Counted from the stretch's first letter, positions 1-5,623 are shown. The stretch: 6,087 nucleotides of DNA from an uncultured Candidatus Melainabacteria bacterium (GCA_934675695.1 CAKURN010000094.1:1-6087); one strand, 5' to 3'. Notes: generated from the letters alone by a model not told the origin. Numbers and translations are program-made.

Positions 1-1
1 T

Positions 2-28
2 CATAATATCGTCTTCTGAAACGAATTA
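2..28 (-). other. In-frame TAA followed by PNPase-like continuation to the window edge
   Basis: Codon 197 of pnp is TAA (28-26). Reading on in the same frame gives FVSEDDIM (25-2). This aligns without a gap to the segment after the MVEAGA-type motif in ordinary PNPases; B. subtilis has roughly MVEAGADEVPED there. No frame change is needed, so one base substitution from GAA, AAA or CAA would explain the stop. Confidence 0.8.
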
Positions 29-616
29 ACCGCCTGCTACTACCATAATTACAGAATCCATTGTACCTGCAATTACTACGTTCATATCTGATTTTAAGTC
101 TTCAGAATGTGTTGGGTTAGCAACAAATTGACCATCTATTCTGCCTACTCTAACTGCACCAACAGGGCCTTCGAATGGAGCACCTGAAATCATCAATGCA
201 GTTGAAGCACCAATGATAGAAAGGATATCAGGTTGTTGTTCTTCATCATAAGCGAACAATTGAGAAACGATTTGAACATCATTTCTATATCCTTTAGGCC
301 ACAAAGGTCTGATTGGTCTATCTATTAATCTTGATACTAAAATAGCTTTTTCAGAAGATTTTCCTTCTGTTCTTGTATATCCCCCTGGGATTTTGCCTAT
401 AGCTGACATTCTTTCTTCGTAATCAATTAACAACGGGAAGAAATCTATACCAACACGAGGTTCTTTGCTTACTGTAGCATGGACAAACAACATTGTACCG
501 TTACATTTTACCGTTACAGAAGAAGTTGCTTGTTTTGCATACTTTCCTGTTTCAATTTCTACGATTTTCCCACCAATCGTAAGTGTCATTTTTTTCGTTT
601 CCGGTTTGTTAGACAT
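26..616 (-). CDS. pnp: Polyribonucleotide nucleotidyltransferase (PNPase), N-terminal part ended by an in-frame TAA
   Basis: PNPase is a phosphorolytic 3'-5' exoribonuclease that degrades RNA to nucleoside diphosphates in the cytoplasm, usually as a homotrimer of about 700-residue subunits. The 196 residues seen cover the first RNase PH-like domain. Family landmarks are SKEPRVGIDFFPL (about 51-63), IGKIPGGYTRTEGKSSEKAI (73-92), SRLIDRPIRPLWPKGYRNDVQ (from 95), SIIGAS (133-138), GPVGAVRVGRIDG (150-162) and VVIAGTMDSVIMV (180-192). The second, catalytic PH domain and the KH and S1 domains are missing: the frame meets TAA at 28-26. The eight codons after it (25-2) read FVSEDDIM, which is what PNPases have here, so the gene once continued or still does. 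The start at 616 sits behind an AG-rich stretch (AAAGAAAGAAGA) that acts as a weak SD. Identity is very sure; whether this is a pseudogene, a sequence error or a recoded gene is open. Confidence 0.93.
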   Translation of the reverse strand: MSNKPETKKMTLTIGGKIVEIETGKYAKQATSSVTVKCNGTMLFVHATVSKEPRVGIDFFPLLIDYEERMSAIGKIPGGYTRTEGKSSEKAILVSRLIDRPIRPLWPKGYRNDVQIVSQLFAYDEEQQPDILSIIGASTALMISGAPFEGPVGAVRVGRIDGQFVANPTHSEDLKSDMNVVIAGTMDSVIMVVAGG

Positions 617-656
617 CTTTTTCTTCTTTCTTTTTTACAAACATTTTTCCATATAA

Positions 657-685
657 ATTCTATAATAAACCCCGATTTTTTTCAA
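657..685 (-). promoter_or_regulatory. Predicted sigma70-type promoter for pnp
   Basis: Read on the minus strand, TTGAAA (685-680) and TAGAAT (662-657) are separated by exactly 17 bases. Transcription would start near 650, giving a leader of about 34 bases before the ATG at 616. This lies in the divergent gap between pnp and the plus-strand gene at 773. It is sequence-pattern evidence only, and AT-rich DNA produces such matches by chance. Confidence 0.5.
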
Positions 686-760
686 TTTTAACTTTTGTAA
701 CAAAGAACGTGGATAAAACTAAAGTCTTTCAAAAAAATGCCGTTAAAATTACTACGAACG

Positions 761-766
761 AAAGGA
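761..766 (+). promoter_or_regulatory. Ribosome binding site deciding the start at 773
   Basis: AAAGGA lies six bases before ATG 773. The alternative ATG at 737 is preceded only by a run of A after CTTTC, so this site sets the 100-residue form as the likely product. Confidence 0.65.
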
Positions 767-772
767 TGCACA

Positions 773-1075
773 ATGAAAGACGAAAACTTTATTTTTGAAG
801 AAGCAGAGCTTGCAAGTTTGTTGAAAAACCAAATCATCAAAGACACACAATCAATGGTAGAAGCCCAAGTTAGAGAAGATTTAAGTGGTTTTGAGTATAT
901 TTCAAAGGCGAAACCTTTCATTTCTCCAATAATGACGATGGATAGAGACGAACTAATAAAATACATAGAATCCCATGAAATGTCAGAATTAGAAAACTTA
1001 TCAAGTATAGAGTTAAATCACATAGGTGATGTTTTGGGCATTTGCCCTGCATTATTTATGGAAGGCGTGGAATAG
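773..1075 (+). CDS. Hypothetical acidic protein, 100 aa
   Basis: I do not recognise this protein. It is short, strongly acidic and probably mostly helical. It has no signal peptide, membrane segment or cysteine motif (one Cys, in GICPALF near 89-95). The N-terminal half (EEAELASLLKNQIIKDTQ, about 9-26) looks like an amphipathic helix, and residues 57-86 (DRDELIKYIE...LSSIELNHIG) like two more, so a small helical bundle or partner-binding protein is plausible. I chose ATG 773 over the upstream in-frame ATG 737 because AAAGGA (761-766) lies six bases before it, whereas 737 has no SD. The gene stands alone: it is divergent from pnp and is followed by an intrinsic terminator before tmk. Coding status is supported by the SD, the terminator and a clean frame, not by recognised homology. 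Confidence 0.75.
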   Translation: MKDENFIFEEAELASLLKNQIIKDTQSMVEAQVREDLSGFEYISKAKPFISPIMTMDRDELIKYIESHEMSELENLSSIELNHIGDVLGICPALFMEGVE

Positions 1076-1097
1076 CGACAACTTTTTTGATTTATTG

Positions 1098-1128
1098 AAG
1101 CGAAGAAAATTTCTTCGCTTTTATTTTT
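1098..1128 (+). terminator. Rho-independent terminator after the 100-aa gene
   Basis: A perfect 9-bp stem, AAGCGAAGA (1098-1106) with TCTTCGCTT (1112-1120), closes a 5-base loop AAATT and is followed at once by TTATTTTT (1121-1128). It begins 23 bases after the stop codon at 1075. There is no matching T-tract on the other strand, so it should act only on plus-strand transcription and separate this gene from tmk. Confidence 0.88.
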
Positions 1129-1164
1129 ACAAAATATTAAAAAAAAGTAATAAGTTCTATTTTT

Positions 1165-1185
1165 TGTTAAGATAAAAACAAAGGA
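1165..1185 (+). promoter_or_regulatory. Possible extended -10 promoter and ribosome binding site of tmk
   Basis: TGTTAAGAT (1165-1173) fits the extended -10 pattern TGN-TAnnAT, with no convincing -35. AAAGGA (1180-1185) is a good SD eight bases before ATG 1194. The predicted transcription start, near 1180, would fall at the first base of the SD and leave only a 14-base leader. The SD is firm and the promoter tentative. Some promoter is needed here because the terminator at 1098-1128 isolates tmk from upstream. Confidence 0.45.
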
Positions 1186-1193
1186 AACAAAAA

Positions 1194-1811
1194 ATGGATA
1201 AAAGAGCTTTATTTATTACTTTTGAGGGGGCTGACGGCTGTGGAAAAACAACCCAAGTCGAGTTGGTCAAAAAATACCTGGAAGAAAAAAACATAAAATC
1301 AATCACGACTCTAGAACCGGGTGGCTGTGATATAGGAGTAGAATTGAGAAAGATTTTACTTCATCATAAAGGCTATGTTGCTGATATGGCGGAATTGTTG
1401 ATGTATTTAGCAGATAGAAGCCAACATGTTGAAACGGTTATCTTAAAAAATATCGAAAACAACACTGTTGTTTTGTGCGACAGATACATAGATTCAACCG
1501 TTGCATATCAAGGATACGCCAGAGGATTGGATATAGAAAATATAGAAAAACTAAACTCTATTGCAACAAGAGATTTATTGCCCGATATTACGTTTTTGCT
1601 CGATGTAGATACTGAAGTTGCTCAACAAAGAGTAGGCAAAAACAAAGATAGAATGGAAAAAGAAGGAATTATTTTTCACCAAAAAGTAAGAAATGGTTAT
1701 TTAGAATTAGCCAAAAAGAACAATAAAAGAATAAAAATAATCAATGCTAATCTTTCTATTGAAGAAGTCTTTTCTCAAATAAAAGAAATTTTGGACAAAT
1801 ACTATGAATAA
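1194..1811 (+). CDS. tmk: Thymidylate kinase (dTMP kinase)
   Basis: Phosphorylates dTMP to dTDP with ATP, an essential cytoplasmic step of dTTP supply. At 205 residues it has the normal family length. Motifs in order: P-loop GADGCGKTT (12-20) after FITFE; the dTMP-site EPGG (41-44); ADRSQH (73-78); the DRY motif in VVLCDRYIDSTVAYQG (92-107), with D96-R97-Y98; LLPDITFLLDVD (128-139); and a LID region with KDRMEKEG (151-158) followed by FHQKVRNGYLELA. The motif usually written REPGG has Leu (L40) instead of Arg, which is unusual. The start has a good SD (AAAGGA, spacer 8). The 3' end overlaps the next gene by 8 bp, so tmk and the TPR gene are probably cotranscribed and translationally coupled. 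Identity is secure. Confidence 0.97.
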   Translation: MDKRALFITFEGADGCGKTTQVELVKKYLEEKNIKSITTLEPGGCDIGVELRKILLHHKGYVADMAELLMYLADRSQHVETVILKNIENNTVVLCDRYIDSTVAYQGYARGLDIENIEKLNSIATRDLLPDITFLLDVDTEVAQQRVGKNKDRMEKEGIIFHQKVRNGYLELAKKNNKRIKIINANLSIEEVFSQIKEILDKYYE

Positions 1812-3432
1812 AAAACTCTTGCTTTTAATGTTTCTAATTTCTGCAAACTCTGCATTTGCAAGCTATTTGTGGGATATTAATACAGGAATTAATGAATTTT
1901 TTAAAGGCAATTTTAATTATTCAAAAAATTATTTTTTAACATACCTAAAATCCAACCCAAACGACGAAGACGGCTACTGGTGGCTTGCAAAGTCTTATCA
2001 AAATTTGAACGATAGTGAAAACGCTACAAAAAATTTTGAAAAATCGTATCTTTCTACTTTTTCAAAAAAAGAATTAGAAAAAATAAACTTCAACTCAAAA
2101 GAAACATCAAACATAGAAGATTACTTTGATATGGCGGTTGAATATTTTAGCAATGCCAACTACAAAGAAGCTGATTTTTATGCTGATATGATGTTAAAAC
2201 TAGACAAAAAATCGGCTAGTGCGTATTTTATAAAAGCAAAAATTGCAAAAACCTTAAAAAACGATGAAGAAGCAAAAAAATACCTAGAACAGGCGATTAT
2301 TTTTAATAATGATATTTTGAATACAAATCTTGCAAAAACCCTAAAAATCGCTACAATCCCTTCTGTCACTAAAGAAATGTACAAATTTAGTGCAATTGAA
2401 TTTTATTACAAAGGCGAATTAAAAGATTCTATTGCAAATGCCAAAAAATACGTAGAAATCGACAAAAACATCGATATGATAAATTTTTTGATTAATTTGT
2501 ACATAAAAACGAACGATATTTACCAAGCAAAAACCCTTATTGAAAACACCAAAAATTCAAACATTGCAAACATTCAAACATATATCTTAGAAAGTCAAAT
2601 AACATCTGACGAAGACAAAAAAGAAAAAATTTTAAAAGAAGCATACAAAATCAACCCCAACAACCCTGATGTACTGTTGAATTTGGGAAATTTGTATTTA
2701 AGAAAAGAAGATTTTAACAATTCAACAAAATACTTTGAAATTTTGACTTTAATAGATTCTGAAATGTATGAAGCGTATTTTGGTTATGCTTTTTCTTTGT
2801 TAAAATTGAACAAAACCCAAGAAGCTCTCGATTTTGTAAGAAAAATGCACCAAAAAAACCCTTCTTCGGGCGAAAATTTGTTTTTGCTTTCTTTAGTTGC
2901 ACAAAACCAAAACAGTTACATAGAAGCGATAGAATACATAAATGAAGCTATTCAAAAAGACGAAAATGCGGCTTATTATTTTGAAAAAGCAAAAATATAC
3001 TACACACTAAAAAACTATGAAAAATCGCTAGAAAGCCTAAAATTAATCGCAAAAACAAATAACGGCACGATTAATGAAAAAGAAGTTGATGAATATTTTG
3101 TAAAGAATTATTTAAAATTAAACAATCCAAAAGAAGCACAAAATTTACTTCTTTACAATACTAAACTTGACAAAAATAGAATTATGTATAAATATTATTT
3201 ATATAATTTATGTAAATTGAATGATAATGATTCAAAAACTTGTCAAAAAACTTTCAAATTGCCAAAACCAATTACTCTCGACAATTATATCGATGTTTCA
3301 GAGATTTTATTCGATAAAAACAGTTTAAAAGAAGCAGAAAAAATTTTGACGGCGGGCATAAAAAAATATCCAAACTCATCTAAACTTCTCCAAATAAAAA
3401 ACAAGGTTGATTATTATCAAAAAGAACATTAG
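1804..3432 (+). CDS. Secreted TPR-repeat protein, 542 aa
   Basis: A tetratricopeptide-repeat protein, probably a scaffold for protein-protein contacts outside the cytoplasm. Residues 1-19 form a Sec signal peptide: KK, a hydrophobic run LLLLMFLI, then an A-F-A signal peptidase I site before S20. No lipobox cysteine is present. Behind it lie about ten to twelve TPR-like units, clearest at about 24-54, 57-88, 105-136, 138-171, 193-223, 287-320, 322-353, 356-387, 388-416 and 494-525, with typical elements such as VLLNLGNLYLRKEDFNNSTKY and AEKILTAGIKKYPNS. There are no enzyme motifs and no C-terminal membrane anchor, so a soluble periplasmic or exported protein is likely. It is very rich in Asn, Lys and aromatic residues. 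ATG 1804 overlaps the tmk stop by 8 bp, so expression is probably coupled to tmk. The specific role cannot be told from sequence. Confidence 0.9.
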   Translation: MNKKLLLLMFLISANSAFASYLWDINTGINEFFKGNFNYSKNYFLTYLKSNPNDEDGYWWLAKSYQNLNDSENATKNFEKSYLSTFSKKELEKINFNSKETSNIEDYFDMAVEYFSNANYKEADFYADMMLKLDKKSASAYFIKAKIAKTLKNDEEAKKYLEQAIIFNNDILNTNLAKTLKIATIPSVTKEMYKFSAIEFYYKGELKDSIANAKKYVEIDKNIDMINFLINLYIKTNDIYQAKTLIENTKNSNIANIQTYILESQITSDEDKKEKILKEAYKINPNNPDVLLNLGNLYLRKEDFNNSTKYFEILTLIDSEMYEAYFGYAFSLLKLNKTQEALDFVRKMHQKNPSSGENLFLLSLVAQNQNSYIEAIEYINEAIQKDENAAYYFEKAKIYYTLKNYEKSLESLKLIAKTNNGTINEKEVDEYFVKNYLKLNNPKEAQNLLLYNTKLDKNRIMYKYYLYNLCKLNDNDSKTCQKTFKLPKPITLDNYIDVSEILFDKNSLKEAEKILTAGIKKYPNSSKLLQIKNKVDYYQKEH

Positions 3433-3437
3433 ATTAT

Positions 3438-3461
3438 TATATTGCCCAGTCGGGTAATGTA
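3438..3461 (+). other. Hairpin after the TPR gene, no T-tract
   Basis: An imperfect stem around TTGCCC (3442-3447), loop AGTC, GGGTAA (3452-3457) extends outward to about ten pairs (3438-3461) with two G-U pairs. GGTA (3453-3456) could alternatively pair with TACC (3460-3463). No run of T follows, so it is not a standard intrinsic terminator. It may protect the 3' end of the TPR mRNA or serve as an inverted-repeat operator for the promoter just downstream. Confidence 0.35.
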
Positions 3462-3464
3462 CCG

Positions 3465-3492
3465 TTGATGTATTGTCTAATAAGATTATATT
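3465..3492 (+). promoter_or_regulatory. Possible promoter of the regulator/kinase operon
   Basis: TTGATG (3465-3470) and TATATT (3487-3492) are 16 bases apart, in the only sizeable gap between the TPR gene and the regulator gene. A start near 3499 would give a leader of about 19 bases carrying AAAGGTGA (3509-3516) just before ATG 3518. Pattern evidence only. Confidence 0.4.
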
Positions 3493-3517
3493 TGTTATCA
3501 AGTAGGACAAAGGTGAT

Positions 3518-4174
3518 ATGGAACTTGTTACAATTTATATTGTGAGCAATTACCTTTTGGCAAGAGTTGTGGGCAAAAGATATTTTTGTTCACGCAACTG
3601 CTACAAGATAAAAGGCGACTTTAGAGATGTTTTTACTTGTTATGAAGAAATGAAAATCTCTCCCGCTGATATGATTATAATTGAAAGTGATTTGTTTGAT
3701 TTTCAAGAAATAGAAATCATAAAAGCGATCAAAGACGAATTTCCATCAACAAAAATCATCGTAAAAACTTCTCCAAAGAGCAAAGACAAAACACTTTCCA
3801 TTCTTTCTTGTGGAATAAACGGTTATATCGTAGATAGTGACATAGAAATACAAAAAGTAATAGAAGTCGCTTCAAAAGGCGGTTTTTGGCTAGATGTAAG
3901 TATTGCAAGGTACTTGTTTTCTTCCCTATCAGATATAAACACTCAAGCAAATGAAAAAATAAAAGAAAATAAACGCCTAAAAAATAGTCTGACTCAACGA
4001 GAATTGGAGGTTTTAAAATTGATTACAGAAGGAAAAACAAACTCCCAAATAGCACAAGAAATTATTGTTTCGACAAATACTGCAAAAGCCCACGTGGGAA
4101 GTATTTTAAGTAAATTATCAGTAAACGACAGAGTACAAGCTGCTGTTAAAGCGGTAAAAGCTAATTTGTTTTAG
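3518..4174 (+). CDS. LuxR/NarL-type transcriptional regulator with degenerate receiver domain
   Basis: A 218-residue DNA-binding regulator built like a NarL/FixJ response regulator. Residues 158-218 form an intact LuxR-type helix-turn-helix: LTQRELEVLKLITEGKTNSQ (158-177), then AQEI and NTAKAHVGSILSKL (187-200), with the usual E162, G172, I178, A179 and K190. Residues 3-120 follow the receiver fold but its chemistry is gone. The acidic pair after the first strand is S10-N11, the phosphoacceptor position in ADMIIIESDLF is E56 instead of Asp, and the Lys of the GYLLK-type motif is D106 (GYIVD). Only T84 of the usual set remains. It is therefore probably an aspartate-less receiver not controlled by ordinary phosphorylation; Glu at that site could mimic the active state. 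Its ATG has AAGG about four bases upstream. A histidine-kinase-like gene follows 7 bp later. Target genes are unknown. Confidence 0.9.
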   Translation: MELVTIYIVSNYLLARVVGKRYFCSRNCYKIKGDFRDVFTCYEEMKISPADMIIIESDLFDFQEIEIIKAIKDEFPSTKIIVKTSPKSKDKTLSILSCGINGYIVDSDIEIQKVIEVASKGGFWLDVSIARYLFSSLSDINTQANEKIKENKRLKNSLTQRELEVLKLITEGKTNSQIAQEIIVSTNTAKAHVGSILSKLSVNDRVQAAVKAVKANLF

Positions 4175-4178
4175 GGTG
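4173..4178 (+). promoter_or_regulatory. Ribosome binding site overlapping the regulator stop, deciding the kinase start
   Basis: AGGGTG (4173-4178) overlaps the TAG stop of the regulator. AGGG is five bases from ATG 4182, a workable SD spacing. The in-frame GTG at 4176 lies inside this site and has no SD of its own, so ATG 4182 is the better start. The overlap implies translational coupling of the two genes. Confidence 0.6.
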
Positions 4179-4181
4179 AAA

Positions 4182-4943
4182 ATGTTATTTCAAAAAAAAG
4201 TTAAGACACTGTTTTTCAAAAAGTACAAAAAACAGATATTCAGATTAAAAAGCAGATACAAAAATTCTTTTAAAGAAGAAAAAAATCGACTCATCTGCAT
4301 TTTAAATCATGATGTAAAAACGCCACTGTTGGCACAAATTCAAGCTGTTAAGATGATTCTTGACAAAAAATTTGGTGATATAAATAACGACCAAAAAGAA
4401 ATTTTGACAGAAATTTTAAATTCTAACAATTTTATGTTGGGAGTTGTTTCTAATGCTCTGTTTTTAATGCGATACGAAAACGAAAAACCAAAGCTCAAAT
4501 TGGAAAAAATCGACATTAATAACGAAATTTTTGCTTGTCTTGAAATGATTAAAGATTATGCAGATATAAAAACACAAAACATAATACTGAAAACAAAAAA
4601 CAACGTAAAAATTACGGCAGACAAAATCCTAATCCAAAAAATAATCCTTAATCTCTTGACAACAGCGATAGATAACGGTTTTGAACATAGTGATATAGAA
4701 ATAATTTTGAAAGAAAATAGAAAAGAAATCACTTTCCAAGCAAAAAGCAAATCTGTCTATATGACAAAAGACAAACTTCTCAGTCTTTTTCAAGAAAAAA
4801 AGAGCCTCTCTGATTTTAATCAACTGGGCATGAGTTTGAATTTGAATATTGCAGAAAAATTAATAAAAGCTCACAAATGGGACATAATAATAAAATCAAA
4901 AAAAGACAATTCTTCTATTTTTGGTTTTGTAGCAAAAAAGTAA
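4182..4943 (+). CDS. Histidine-kinase-like protein with degenerate ATP-binding domain
   Basis: A soluble 253-residue protein with the layout of a minimal sensor histidine kinase but no membrane segment and no sensor domain. Residues 1-36 form a very basic helix (14 Lys/Arg). The dimerisation/phosphotransfer domain (about 36-98) has a good H-box, LNHDVKTPLL with H43, D44, K46, T47, P48. The C-terminal part follows the Bergerat ATPase pattern: D147, then LNLLTTAID for the N-box (156-164), ITFQAKSKSVYM for G1 (183-194), KLLSLF for the F-box (198-203) and GMSLNLNI for G2 (216-223). Key residues are missing. The Mg-binding Asn of the N-box is T161, the nucleotide-binding DxGxG is SxSxY (189-193), and GxGLGL is GxSLNL. 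ATP binding and autophosphorylation are thus doubtful. The protein may act as a phosphatase-like, scaffolding or phosphotransfer partner of the regulator 7 bp upstream. Confidence 0.85.
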   Translation: MLFQKKVKTLFFKKYKKQIFRLKSRYKNSFKEEKNRLICILNHDVKTPLLAQIQAVKMILDKKFGDINNDQKEILTEILNSNNFMLGVVSNALFLMRYENEKPKLKLEKIDINNEIFACLEMIKDYADIKTQNIILKTKNNVKITADKILIQKIILNLLTTAIDNGFEHSDIEIILKENRKEITFQAKSKSVYMTKDKLLSLFQEKKSLSDFNQLGMSLNLNIAEKLIKAHKWDIIIKSKKDNSSIFGFVAKK

Positions 4944-4951
4944 AATTATTT

Positions 4952-4960
4952 TGATATAAT
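4952..4960 (+). promoter_or_regulatory. Extended -10 promoter of comF, predicting a leaderless mRNA
   Basis: TGATATAAT (4952-4960) is a perfect extended -10 (TGN-TATAAT). The -10 hexamer ends six bases before ATG 4967, so the usual start distance puts transcript base +1 at or within a base or two of the A of the ATG. No -35 at normal spacing and no SD before the ATG are visible, which fits an extended -10 promoter and a leaderless transcript. Confidence 0.6.
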
Positions 4961-4966
4961 TGTCTT

Positions 4967-5623
4967 ATGTTTGGAAAAATAAAAGATTTTTTAAAACTCG
5001 TTTTAAAGTTTTTATACACAAACAAATGCATAATATGCAATTCAGATAGCGAAAATTATATCTGCAAAAATTGCAAAAAAGAAGTAAACTTCTTGTCTTT
5101 GTATCCAATAAAAATCTACAAAAAAACTCCCGTATACTGTGCTTCTGTATACAAAACCGTCGTCAAAAAATTAATCAAAAGCCTAAAATTTTATAGAAAA
5201 AAATACGCTTATATTCCTTTAGCCGAGATTCTTTTTGAATATTATTCAAAATTGAAACTAAAAAAAGATTTTGTTGTCGTTTATCCTCCGACATTTTTTT
5301 CTAAAAATGCAAGACGTGGTTATTGTCACATGGAGTTGATTGCAAGGGAGTTTTCGAGATTAACAAATTTCAAATTAGAAAAAAATCTAATAAAAAAAAC
5401 AAAATACACAAAACCTCAATACGCTTCTAAAAATAGAAAAAAGAACATCGAAAACAGTTTCACTGTGAATAAAAAATTAACAAAAAAATACAAAAATTCT
5501 TCGATTTTGATTTTAGATGACATCACAACAACAGGTGCAACAATAGAAACACTCATTGATATCTTGATTTCAGAAGGAATGGAAGATATAACTTCTCTTG
5601 TTGTAGCAAAGGCAGGAAAATGA
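4967..5623 (+). CDS. comF: ComF family protein (phosphoribosyltransferase-like, zinc-ribbon N-terminus)
   Basis: ComF/GntX-type protein of 218 residues, the usual length. In naturally competent bacteria ComF is needed for DNA uptake or processing, but the family is also widespread in bacteria not known to be competent, so the role here is uncertain. A zinc-ribbon is formed by C21-x2-C24 and C33-x2-C36. The body is a type I phosphoribosyltransferase fold: VVVYPPTFFSKNARRGYCHM (103-122) matching the family RRGxNQ segment, TKYTKPQYASKNRKKNIENS (145-164) matching its TxPQxxLxxxxRxxN segment, and the PRPP loop ILILDDITTTGAT (180-192) with D184-D185. Family QxELL-type positions read C120-H121-M122-E123-L124. 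It starts 23 bp after the kinase stop but has its own extended -10 and no SD. Its TGA stop overlaps the next ATG (ATGA). Family assignment is secure; the biochemical activity of ComF proteins is generally not established. Confidence 0.93.
   Translation: MFGKIKDFLKLVLKFLYTNKCIICNSDSENYICKNCKKEVNFLSLYPIKIYKKTPVYCASVYKTVVKKLIKSLKFYRKKYAYIPLAEILFEYYSKLKLKKDFVVVYPPTFFSKNARRGYCHMELIAREFSRLTNFKLEKNLIKKTKYTKPQYASKNRKKNIENSFTVNKKLTKKYKNSSILILDDITTTGATIETLIDILISEGMEDITSLVVAKAGK

Noticed and set aside
26..28. Genome-wide reassignment of TAA as the explanation for the stop in pnp
   Set aside because: tmk and the kinase gene end at TAA at normal family lengths, and other genes use TAG and TGA as stops.
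465..691. Plus-strand open frames opposite the start of pnp
   Set aside because: They lie antisense to well-conserved PNPase codons, have no SD, and give low-complexity Phe/Leu-rich peptides.
691..760. A sigma70 promoter for the 100-aa gene
   Set aside because: TTGTAA at 695-700 and TAAAAT at 744-749 are not at workable spacing, and no other pair is convincing. A promoter must exist but I cannot place it.
737..772. Upstream ATG 737 as start of the small acidic protein
   Set aside because: It has no SD, and the added peptide MPLKLLRTKGCT differs in character from the rest. ATG 773 has AAAGGA six bases upstream.
688..966. Minus-strand open frame opposite the 100-aa gene
   Set aside because: It has no SD. 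The plus-strand gene has a good SD and a terminator in the right place. The frame is a shadow of AT-rich coding sequence.
2178..2902. Minus-strand open frames inside the TPR gene
   Set aside because: They are antisense to clear TPR repeats and encode only Phe/Leu/Lys-rich, motif-free peptides.
4176..4181. GTG 4176 as start of the kinase-like protein
   Set aside because: It lies within the SD-like AGGGTG that serves ATG 4182 and has no SD itself.
3756..4823. Minus-strand open frames inside the regulator and kinase genes
   Set aside because: They are shadows of genes with recognisable domain motifs, with no start signals of their own.
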